Assembly (NCBI RefSeq): GCF_015074785.1
Contig: NZ_CP042464.1
Location: 3,511,501 to 3,575,500, forward strand
Reading direction: 5' to 3'
Origin: Segatella copri
GTDB taxonomy: Bacteria > Bacteroidota > Bacteroidia > Bacteroidales > Bacteroidaceae
Length of the DNA: 64,000 bases
The notes beneath the pieces are model-generated. The model worked only from the letters and a program-made list of their open reading frames with translations, was not told the DNA's origin and did not search any database. Position 1 is the first letter of the stretch, and the number at the start of each line of letters is the position of its first letter. This document shows, piece by piece, positions 44,878-52,621 of the stretch. The translations under genes were made by a program, and so were the position numbers.

Positions 44878-46776
44878 ATGAGAACAAACAAAATGCTGAA
44901 GGCTGCCTGCCTCATGTTGATGGCATCAGCTACCACTTCTGCCTTTGCACAGAAGATGAACATCGAACACAAGGGTGATACTACTATCATCAAGGTGGAG
45001 AATCCTACCAAGTATCTTCTTCTCCCTATCCAGGAAGAGAAGGATGAGGCTCAGGTTTTGCTCGATACAGGTTCTAAGGATGATACCTGGATGGACGTTC
45101 GCCTGGCTCAGAATGGTTCTGATTACTATGTGCCTTTTGCTTTGGGCAAGGGTAAGACTGCTACAGTCAAGATTCTTGGTCTGAAGAAGGATGCTTTGGC
45201 ACTCAACTTGCTCAAGCTCAGCGATACATTCGACACCACCAATACCGATTACTATCGCCCATCTTATCACTTCACTCCGCTCTATGGTTGGATGAACGAC
45301 CCTAACGGAATGGTGTATAAGGATGGTGAGTATCATCTCTATTTCCAGTATAACCCATACGGAAGTAAGTGGGGCAATATGCACTGGGGCCATGCTGTAA
45401 GCAAGGACCTGGTTCATTGGGAGCATCTCGACCCAGCCATCGCTCGCGACCCTGTAGGTCATATCTTCTCTGGTAGTTCGGTTGTGGATAAGAAGAATAC
45501 CGCCGGCTTTGGTAAGGATGCCATCATCGCTATCTATACCAACAACAGTGTGAACCACGATGAAGTACAGTGCATCGCCTACAGTAACGATAATGGTCGT
45601 ACCTTTACCAAGTACGAGGGCAACCCTGTGTTGACTCCATTCGATGGCTTGAAGGACTTCCGCGACCCTAAGGTGTTCTGGTATGAGAAGGGAAAATGCT
45701 GGTATATGATTGTTTCTGCTGATAAGGAGACCCGCTTCTACAAGTCAAAGAATCTCAAGAAATGGACTTACGTGAGTGCCTTCGGTAAGGGCATGGGACA
45801 GCAGCCATGCCAGTATGAGTGCCCAGACTTCTTCCAGTTGCCTGTAAACGGTGATAAGAAGAAGATGAAGTGGGTGATGACCATGAATATCAACCCTGGC
45901 TGCTGGTTTGGTGGCAGCGCTACCGAGTATTTCGTAGGCGATTTCGATGGCAAGAAGTTTACTTGTCCTGATGCCAACGAAGTAAAGTGGCTCGATAGGG
46001 GTAAGGATCACTATGCTACCGTTACCTTCTCAAACACAGGCGACCGAGTATTGGGTATCACCTGGATGAGCAACTGGCAGTATGCCAACCTTACTCCGTT
46101 CAAGCAGAACCGTGGTGCCAATGGTTTGCCTCGAGAGTTGAAGCTTTACGAGAAGAATGGCAAGTATTATATTTCAGAAGATGTAGCTCCTGAGGTTTAT
46201 GCATTGCGTAAGGACACCAAGAATGTGGCAGATGCTTCTGTTTCAGACGAAAAGATGCTTGCTGGTGTTGCAGCCAATATGAATGGTGCCTTCGAGATTG
46301 AGACTGATGTAACACCAGATGCCAACGGCATTGCCGGTATTGAGATTTCAAACAACAAGCGTGAGCGCACCCTGATTTATTTCGATATGAAGCAGGGCAA
46401 GGTAGTGATGGATAGAACCGAGAGTGGTTTGACCGATTTCGGCAAGCAGGCAGTTCCTCATGATATCGAGTTGGCTTGGGACAAGCAGCTGGCAGCAGAA
46501 GGCAAGCAGCCTGCCCGTATCACCAATTCTATCAACTACAAGAACGATTTCGCTCTCGCTACCTGGGCTCCGTTGAGTCTTTGCGAGGATGGCAAGAAGA
46601 CCTATCATGTTGATATCTTCGTAGATAAGTCTTCTGTTGAACTCTTCGTAGATGGCGGTCGCATCGCCATGACCAACCTCGTCTTCCCAGTAGCTCCATA
46701 CGAAAATGTGAAGCTTTATACCCAGGATGGCAAGGCTGAGTTCAAGAACCTGAAGGTTCATAAGCTTGGTTTGTAA
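44878..46776 (+). CDS. Glycoside hydrolase family 32 (fructan hydrolase), first copy
   Basis: 632-residue exported GH32 enzyme that cleaves beta-fructosyl bonds of inulin, levan or sucrose. A signal peptide ends near TSAFAQ, then comes an N-terminal DUF4980-like sandwich (to ~125). The propeller carries nucleophile Asp141 in WMNDPNG, Asp263 in RDPKVFW and acid/base Glu314 in YECPDF, and a C-terminal sandwich includes DKSSVELFVDGG. No lipobox is seen, so it is periplasmic or secreted. Exo- or endo-action and linkage preference cannot be read from the sequence. It shares ~similar design with the second GH32 at 59215. Confidence 0.95.
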   Translation: MRTNKMLKAACLMLMASATTSAFAQKMNIEHKGDTTIIKVENPTKYLLLPIQEEKDEAQVLLDTGSKDDTWMDVRLAQNGSDYYVPFALGKGKTATVKILGLKKDALALNLLKLSDTFDTTNTDYYRPSYHFTPLYGWMNDPNGMVYKDGEYHLYFQYNPYGSKWGNMHWGHAVSKDLVHWEHLDPAIARDPVGHIFSGSSVVDKKNTAGFGKDAIIAIYTNNSVNHDEVQCIAYSNDNGRTFTKYEGNPVLTPFDGLKDFRDPKVFWYEKGKCWYMIVSADKETRFYKSKNLKKWTYVSAFGKGMGQQPCQYECPDFFQLPVNGDKKKMKWVMTMNINPGCWFGGSATEYFVGDFDGKKFTCPDANEVKWLDRGKDHYATVTFSNTGDRVLGITWMSNWQYANLTPFKQNRGANGLPRELKLYEKNGKYYISEDVAPEVYALRKDTKNVADASVSDEKMLAGVAANMNGAFEIETDVTPDANGIAGIEISNNKRERTLIYFDMKQGKVVMDRTESGLTDFGKQAVPHDIELAWDKQLAAEGKQPARITNSINYKNDFALATWAPLSLCEDGKKTYHVDIFVDKSSVELFVDGGRIAMTNLVFPVAPYENVKLYTQDGKAEFKNLKVHKLGL

Positions 46777-46796
46777 GTTACAGGTTTATATGATGT

Positions 46797-46838
46797 AAAA
46801 AGAAGCCTTAGTTTATGTACTTAAGGCTTCTTTTATTT
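46797..46838. terminator. Bidirectional terminator between GH32 and the TPR-like gene
   Basis: A perfect 10-bp stem AGAAGCCTTA / TAAGGCTTCT flanked by A-rich sequence on the left and T-rich on the right, between convergent genes. Confidence 0.85.
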
Positions 46839-46839
46839 C

Positions 46840-47370
46840 TTATTTACCGGTTTGCAGCTTCATTCCCTCAAAAAACTTTTGCTGCAATTGTTTGGCCAGT
46901 TGATTATCTGGGTTGAGTTTGAGAGCTTTCTCGTAATCCTGCATCACTTCCAGATAATAGCGTTGACCGTTTTGCTCTGGATTCTGTACGATGCGTACCA
47001 TATAGAGAAAACCGCGAAGGGTACAGATGTCAGACGGGTTAGCATGCTTTATATTCTCCATCTTAGCAATAGTTTCTTCTGTCTCTGTTAGAAGATTTTC
47101 TGTTTGTGGAGCATGCGGATTCATCACGGAATAATTGAGACTTTGCAAAGCCATCTGAAACTTGGGCTGGATGCTATCAGGAAACATATCATCAATACGC
47201 TTCATCTCTGCAATACAATTAAGTATGCTCTCTGATGTCGGTTGCTGAAGTTTAGCAAGCGACTGTCCCATTAGTCCCTGCATTGTGGATTGCTGGGCAT
47301 AGATAACTACAGATGTTGTCATGAAGAAGACTGACATCAATACGAATCGTTTAAAAGTTTGAAATGTCAT
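46840..47370 (-). CDS. Small exported TPR-like protein
   Basis: 176-residue protein starting MTFQTFKRFVLMSVFFMTTSVVIYAQ, a clear signal peptide. The C-terminal half has one recognisable tetratricopeptide unit (YYLEVMQDYEKALKLNPDNQLAKQL) and helices before it. Its start overlaps the end of the TonB-dependent receptor gene by 20 bases, so translation is likely coupled and the protein probably assists that receptor in the periplasm. No enzyme motif. Function unknown. Confidence 0.75.
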   Translation of the reverse strand: MTFQTFKRFVLMSVFFMTTSVVIYAQQSTMQGLMGQSLAKLQQPTSESILNCIAEMKRIDDMFPDSIQPKFQMALQSLNYSVMNPHAPQTENLLTETEETIAKMENIKHANPSDICTLRGFLYMVRIVQNPEQNGQRYYLEVMQDYEKALKLNPDNQLAKQLQQKFFEGMKLQTGK

Positions 47371-49405
47371 ATGCTTTATTATTTTTAAGTGAAACAAATA
47401 TGCCTATATATAAAAATCTGTCTCTAGATGGAACTATCGAACGTCCGTTAGTATTATATCCGAAAATGTTTGTACGGCCGAGGATGTTGTTCAGAGAAGA
47501 ATAGATAATGACCTTGGGACTTAGCAGATAAGTAAGGTTTATATCTACGCTATTATAATGTGGTGTCTTGCCAATAAGAAAATGACGTCCGCTTGCATAC
47601 GATTCAGTCAGCCCGATGATTGCTTTGCCGAATGAATATTTTGCTGTCAATCTCAGATTATGCCTTGAGGCGTATTCAGGTATTCGCTCTTCTGTGTATT
47701 CGTGATAGAATCGCTTGGAATCGTTGTAGGAATATGAAAATGCTGTGGTAAGATGTTTGAAAAGCGAATGCTCTTCTACAAAAATGTCTATACCTTTACT
47801 CTTTCCATATCCTTTCGGTTGGTAAATACCCTTTTCCCATAAAGGCAATCGCTGATATTTTTTCCAGTAGGGTTCTATTCGTATGAGTGTACCAGGCGAC
47901 TTATATTGTATGGATAGGATAGCATGATCTGCCGTACTTTGTCCAAGAGATTTCTTGTTTGTTGCAAGATAGGCATCTTCTGGAGTCTGGCTATACCGAC
48001 CGGTAGCAAATGAAAGCTGAAAATTCTTGTTAGGAATATAACATAGTGTAGCCCTTGGCATAAACAGCCAGTTAGCATGAGCCATATATTCTGTCCTTGT
48101 CGAAATATTCAGGAACACATGGGGCATCATCCTCCATTGGGCATCAATATGAGCAGCAAGAATATTATAATCCAACTTGTAGCAATCGTTTTCGTACTCC
48201 ATGAGGCTGTTTCGCTGATAGTCCTCCATTCCTGCCGATATTTTTAGTGCATCCGAGCAAATTTTGCGTATTCCTGTTTTCAGATGTATCTCATTCCTGA
48301 AGTTGTAATATCGGTCACCAGCAATCTTCGCATCTTCTATATCGTTGAATACCGATGAGCTTGCCATACCACAAAAGAGCGTGTAGCCAGCACCCCACTG
48401 TGCCTTATAGGTTGTGTTGGCATAGATATTATTCTCTTTGAGCGAAAGGTTTTGGTTGTCTATATGCTGTCCTACAGATGTAAAATCATAGCCAACGTAT
48501 GTTTTCAATATTCCGGCATTTCGGAACTCATTCTTGTATTGTGATTCGCCAGATAGTTTTAGATAAGGCTTGTTGAAATCAAGCCTTTCAGAAAATAACT
48601 GATTGTAGATTCCCAAACTTGTTAGTGCGGCATTAAAGGATAAGCTGCTGTGGGAATATGCCTTGGTGCCACCGATGTTCCAGTCAACCAATGATGCGCT
48701 GACTCCATATTTGTCACTTGTTGCAGCATCTGATGTTTCCATAGGGAGAACGGAGGAAAGTGCTTGTCCATATTCTCCGCTATATCCACCAAGAGAAAAG
48801 TTGATACCTTTAAATATAAAAGGAGAGAATCGTCCACGTACAGCAGTATTTTCTGTGTTTGTACTATATGGAACAAGGACGTGCATTCCGTTAACAAAAG
48901 TCTGGCATTCTTCGCTTTCTCCACCACGGACATAGAGTTTCCCATTTTCTCCCACTTTTTGAGTGCCGGGTAAAGTTTGCAGGGCTGCAACAATGTCCCC
49001 GCATGAATTACCTGCCATCACAACATCTAGGGCATCCATAGTCTTGAAGTTGTCACTTTTCCCGAAACTGTAAGTGCTGGCAGATATTACAACTTCTTGG
49101 ATTGCCGTAGCTTTTTCTTTCATTTGGATAGAAAGATTACGTAGCTTGCTGGCATCTGCAGTCTGCATATATTCTTCAAAACCAATCATGGTAATCTTGA
49201 TAGACGCTTCTCCAGTTTTTGATGTGGAAAAGGAAAACCTACCCAGAGAATCTGTCAGGCATCCATCAATCGTACCTGTAATGAAAACATTGGCACCAGC
49301 AAGCGGTTCCTGACCGCTTTTTACCATGCCTGATATGATGGTCTGTGCAGCCAGGTTGCAGACTGTAGTCAGCAGCAATGCGATATGTATTATTCGATGT
49401 TTCAT
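47351..49405 (-). CDS. TonB-dependent receptor with carboxypeptidase-like domain
   Basis: 684-residue outer-membrane receptor. Signal peptide (HIALLLTTVCNLAAQ), CarbopepD_reg_2 domain (ISGMVKSGQEPLAGANVFITG, DSLGRFSFS), plug (VVMAGNSCGDIVAALQTLPGTQKVGENGKLYVRGGE) and barrel (RHNLRLTAKYSFGK, ending in GIFVSLKN plus a short tail). There is no SusD partner, so it is not a classical glycan pair; substrate unknown. ATG 49405 follows directly on a -7 box (49410-49417), which could make the mRNA leaderless. It forms a - strand cluster with a LytTR regulator and a TPR-like protein. Confidence 0.88.
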   Translation of the reverse strand: MKHRIIHIALLLTTVCNLAAQTIISGMVKSGQEPLAGANVFITGTIDGCLTDSLGRFSFSTSKTGEASIKITMIGFEEYMQTADASKLRNLSIQMKEKATAIQEVVISASTYSFGKSDNFKTMDALDVVMAGNSCGDIVAALQTLPGTQKVGENGKLYVRGGESEECQTFVNGMHVLVPYSTNTENTAVRGRFSPFIFKGINFSLGGYSGEYGQALSSVLPMETSDAATSDKYGVSASLVDWNIGGTKAYSHSSLSFNAALTSLGIYNQLFSERLDFNKPYLKLSGESQYKNEFRNAGILKTYVGYDFTSVGQHIDNQNLSLKENNIYANTTYKAQWGAGYTLFCGMASSSVFNDIEDAKIAGDRYYNFRNEIHLKTGIRKICSDALKISAGMEDYQRNSLMEYENDCYKLDYNILAAHIDAQWRMMPHVFLNISTRTEYMAHANWLFMPRATLCYIPNKNFQLSFATGRYSQTPEDAYLATNKKSLGQSTADHAILSIQYKSPGTLIRIEPYWKKYQRLPLWEKGIYQPKGYGKSKGIDIFVEEHSLFKHLTTAFSYSYNDSKRFYHEYTEERIPEYASRHNLRLTAKYSFGKAIIGLTESYASGRHFLIGKTPHYNSVDINLTYLLSPKVIIYSSLNNILGRTNIFGYNTNGRSIVPSRDRFLYIGIFVSLKNNKAYDISNF

Positions 49406-49409
49406 GCCG

Positions 49410-49417
49410 CAAAGATA
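49410..49417 (-). promoter_or_regulatory. -7-like box at the start of the TonB receptor gene
   Basis: TATCTTTG on the - strand ends 5 bases before the ATG, so transcription from it would begin at about the start codon. Confidence 0.4.
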
Positions 49418-49517
49418 CTGCATGAAACAGGATTTACCAAATTCTTAGGATATTCAACTAAATCTTATGATGGAAAGCTAGTTAAGATGCCGAATAACTA
49501 AGTTGAAGGACAGATAA

Positions 49518-50342
49518 CTAGGTAAGATAAGTCTTTAACTTGGGCACAAATCTTCGGGAAACGGGTATGATGTTTGTGCTATTTCTGAGAGTCAGTTGAT
49601 AACCATTTGAGTTTCCTCGTGCCGAAGTGATATTATTCACATTGACAGCAAAAGAACGGTGACATTGGAAAATGTTCTCAAACTCTTTCAACTCTTCAAG
49701 AGCATGGGTTAGTGTTGTATGGATATCAACAGCAACAACATTACCTTCTTTTAGAAAACAGACGGATACATTGTTTTTCTGTGCTTCCATATAAAGTAGA
49801 TCGTTGATGGCAATCGACAGATCGTTTCCTCTTACGTTAGTATCATGGATGGTAATAGATACTTCTTCCTGTTCCTTTGTTGTATTGCGTAACAACTCTT
49901 CCATTCTCTCTCGTAATGTTCTGTTGTATTGCATTCCGATAGATAATGTCGTAAGAAATATGCCTATGATAATAGTCCAATTTAGAAACAAGAGAAACAG
50001 ACTGAATGTAATCGTATGATGAAACAAGTATGAGGATAGGAGGAAATTACCGAAGGCAATGATGAAAATCAGTCCGAGTATAGCTACTCCTTCATGCCAG
50101 ATACGCCAGGGCTTGATAGTTTGATGCAAATACTTCAAGATCGTTGCAGCGTATGTTATGTAGCATCCAAAAGTTACCAGTCCGAATAATGTAGCAACAA
50201 AGCATTTGTTACCTTGATATAAGCAGAGTTCAAATGGCTGCAGAAAATATAAAATTACCCAAATGATGAAGCCAAAGATGCTACTATCTTTTAGCAAGTG
50301 TTTACTCTGTTTAAAAGGATATGTTCGAGTTAGAAACGACAT
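49518..50342 (-). CDS. Membrane-anchored LytTR transcriptional regulator
   Basis: 274-residue protein with four predicted membrane helices in residues 20-140 (FGFIIWVILYFLQPF, VATLFGLVTFGCYITYA, EGVAILGLIFIIAFGNFLL, TFSLFLLFLNWTIIIGIFL), a short coiled linker (RTLRERMEELLRNTTKEQEE) and a C-terminal LytTR DNA-binding domain (INDLLYMEAQKNNVSVCF, FQCHRSFAVNVNNI, VSRRFVPKLKTYL). It is a one-component membrane regulator that probably controls the adjacent TonB receptor gene, 112 bases downstream on the same strand. The signal sensed is unknown. Confidence 0.88.
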   Translation of the reverse strand: MSFLTRTYPFKQSKHLLKDSSIFGFIIWVILYFLQPFELCLYQGNKCFVATLFGLVTFGCYITYAATILKYLHQTIKPWRIWHEGVAILGLIFIIAFGNFLLSSYLFHHTITFSLFLLFLNWTIIIGIFLTTLSIGMQYNRTLRERMEELLRNTTKEQEEVSITIHDTNVRGNDLSIAINDLLYMEAQKNNVSVCFLKEGNVVAVDIHTTLTHALEELKEFENIFQCHRSFAVNVNNITSARGNSNGYQLTLRNSTNIIPVSRRFVPKLKTYLT

Positions 50343-50498
50343 GTTGAATCTGATTTATTTAATTAACGCAGCACTATCATTTATCTTCTTTATCAGAGTA
50401 CCTAAGCTACTCTGTTGGTGCACCGGGATGCTTGCCATATCCAGACATTTTGTTTATTATCGTGCTGTAAAAATAAAACAAAGTTCTGAATGACACGG

Positions 50499-50506
50499 CA
50501 AAAGTA
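50499..50506 (-). promoter_or_regulatory. -7 box upstream of the LytTR gene
   Basis: TACTTTTG on the - strand with a leader of about 155 bases. Apart from this, the gene-free stretch 50343-50846 holds only a gene fragment and a terminator-promoter module. Confidence 0.4.
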
Positions 50507-50619
50507 CAAATAAAATTTGAGAAACGCACTTTTGGAGACGTTTATTTTGGTAATGAAGCATTTTCTTATGATGTCTCAGGACTTTTTATCACATTATTAT
50601 TATATATATGCATCATCTT

Positions 50620-50732
50620 TCATGATAGCAAGAAACATCAATCCTACTCTGTTCGACCTCTCGGGAAGAAAAGTCCTTGTGCCACAAAAAGGACACATTT
50701 ATATTATGGGCAACAAGAAAGTCGTATGGTAG
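50620..50732 (+). pseudogene. Fragment of a secreted protein's C-terminal sorting-like tail
   Basis: The frame ends ...NPTLFDLSGRKVLVPQKG followed by HIYIMGNKKVVW and a stop at 50730-50732. This pattern (D-L-x-G-R-K-V, P-x-K-G-x-Y-I, G-x-K-x-V) is the usual end of exported Prevotella proteins with a type IX-like C-terminal tail. No signal peptide or body of a protein lies upstream, so it is the remnant of a lost gene. The extent at the 5' side is approximate. Confidence 0.5.
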
Positions 50733-50762
50733 GAACGTGTGTTTCGGATAAAATATAATAAA

Positions 50763-50817
50763 AGCCGCAGTTTGTAAACGCAAACTGTGGCTTTTTCGTT
50801 TTTTTATGCTATCTTTG
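50763..50817 (+). promoter_or_regulatory. Terminator-promoter module before the AAA-ATPase gene
   Basis: A 12-bp-plus stem (AGCCGCAGTTTG / CAAACTGTGGCT) and T-runs end near 50806 and are followed at once by -7 box TATCTTTG (50810-50817), 29 bases before the ATG. The layout equals that before the AlbA_2 gene at 7341. Confidence 0.7.
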
Positions 50818-50846
50818 CACACAGATAGTGTTTTTAAAGATAGATC

Positions 50847-52616
50847 ATGATGGAACAGCAAGTTAAACAAGTACCTTATGGGGTGGCAGATTTTGTTACG
50901 GTAATAGAGCAGAATCTATATTATGTGGATAAGACGATGTTTATCCCGGAGCTGGAGAAGCAGCTTCGCAATCTCTTCTTCACCCGCCCTCGTCGTTTTG
51001 GTAAGAGTATGTTCTTGAGTATGCTCTATTCTTACTATGACTGTACGCAGAGCCATAAGTTCCAGAGTCTTTTTGGAAATTTGTGGATAGGCCAGCATCC
51101 TACTCCTTTGCAGGGAAAGTATCAGGTGCTGTTCCTCGATTTCTCCCAGATTACGGGTAATATCGACAAGCTTGAGACTAAGTTTAATTCTTATCTCAGC
51201 ATCAACCTTGATGCTTTTGTCCGTCAATACTCAGAATATTATCAGGCAGAGATGGAAGAAATCCTGGCGCAGGAAGATTTCGAGGAAAAGATGGAACTGA
51301 TATTCAAGGCTGCCAAGGCGCACCAGTATCATCTGTATCTCATCATCGATGAGTATGACAATTTTACGAATGTCATTCTCAATGAACGTGGTGAGAATGT
51401 ATATCATGCAATTACCCATGCCGATGGATTTTATCTTGATGTCTTCAAAAAGTTCAAGGGTAATTTTGAGCGTATCTTCATGATGGGTGTGAGCCCTGTA
51501 ACCCTGGATGATGTGACGAGTGGATTCAATATAGGTTGGAACATTTCTATCAAGCCGGAGTTTGATGAGATGCTGGGCTTCTCTACCACTGATGTGATGG
51601 AAATGTTTACCTATTATAAAGAACATGGTAGTATTCCTGCTGATAGTGATATTGATGCCATCGTCAATGATATGAAGCCATGGTATGATAACTATTGCTT
51701 TGCTAAACAGGCATTGAAGAAGAAAACTCGTATGTTTAATTGTGATATGGTTCTTTATTACCTTCGCAATTATATGGATGCCGGATGTCCGCCAGAAGAG
51801 ATGATAGACCCGAATACCCGTACCGGTTACGGCAAGATGAAGAAACTGTTGCAGTTTGACAAGCTGGATGGAGAGCGTAAGGGCATTATCCGCAAGATAG
51901 CAGAAGAGGAACAGATTGTTACCCAGCTTTATGAGTCGTTTTCTGCGTATCATATTCCAAAGGCTGAGATATTCCCAAGTCTTCTGTTCTATTATGGCAT
52001 GTTGACCATTAAGGGAACTCGTGGCTCCAAGCTCATTCTGGGCATTCCAAACAATAATGTCCGCAAGCAGTATTATGGTTATCTGGAAGAGGAGTATCAG
52101 GCAAAGGCTTATGTGGATGTCAACCAGCTTACCGATTACTATTATGATATGGCATACGATGGTAAGTGGGAAGAAGGATTGCGCTTCATGGCAGATGCCT
52201 ATGCCAAGGTTTCATCGGTGCGTGATGGCATTGAGGCTGAGCGAAACCTGCAGGGATTCTTCATGGCTTATCTGAATCTGAATGATTATTATATCACGGC
52301 TCCAGAGTTAGAGTTGAATCATGGCTATTGTGATTTCTTCCTTTTGCCGGACCTTACCCATTATGCCAGTCAGCATAGCTACATTCTGGAATTGAAGGTT
52401 CTTTCTAAGAAAGATTTCTCTGCGATAGTTGAAGGTGAGTTCACGGAAGATGGCAAGCCTATGACCAAGGCCGAGAAACAGTGGCGTGAGGCTGTTGATC
52501 AGATTCATCGATATGCCGAGGCTCCAAGGGTTGAGGCTTTGCGCCAAGGCACAAAACTCCATCTCATCATCATGCAGTTTGAGGGGTGGGAACTTAAACG
52601 GATGGAAGAAGTATAA
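50847..52616 (+). CDS. AAA-ATPase-like / PD-(D/E)XK nuclease domain protein
   Basis: 589-residue cytoplasmic protein. Residues 1-220 are the AAA-ATPase_like domain (YGVADFVTVIEQNLYYVDKT, Walker A-like RPRRFGKS at ~47-54, Walker B LYLIIDEYDNF near 160, sensor MMGVSPVTLDD near 215). The C-terminal ~100 residues are a PD-(D/E)XK nuclease fold (GYCDFFLLPD near 492, YILELKVL near 512). The family is multi-copy in Bacteroidota, highly variable between strains, and without a settled function; roles as mobile or defence-like elements are suggested. A remnant of the same family lies at 9194. It stops only 5 bases before the fructan-type regulator. Confidence 0.88.
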   Translation: MMEQQVKQVPYGVADFVTVIEQNLYYVDKTMFIPELEKQLRNLFFTRPRRFGKSMFLSMLYSYYDCTQSHKFQSLFGNLWIGQHPTPLQGKYQVLFLDFSQITGNIDKLETKFNSYLSINLDAFVRQYSEYYQAEMEEILAQEDFEEKMELIFKAAKAHQYHLYLIIDEYDNFTNVILNERGENVYHAITHADGFYLDVFKKFKGNFERIFMMGVSPVTLDDVTSGFNIGWNISIKPEFDEMLGFSTTDVMEMFTYYKEHGSIPADSDIDAIVNDMKPWYDNYCFAKQALKKKTRMFNCDMVLYYLRNYMDAGCPPEEMIDPNTRTGYGKMKKLLQFDKLDGERKGIIRKIAEEEQIVTQLYESFSAYHIPKAEIFPSLLFYYGMLTIKGTRGSKLILGIPNNNVRKQYYGYLEEEYQAKAYVDVNQLTDYYYDMAYDGKWEEGLRFMADAYAKVSSVRDGIEAERNLQGFFMAYLNLNDYYITAPELELNHGYCDFFLLPDLTHYASQHSYILELKVLSKKDFSAIVEGEFTEDGKPMTKAEKQWREAVDQIHRYAEAPRVEALRQGTKLHLIIMQFEGWELKRMEEV

Positions 52617-52621
52617 AATCA

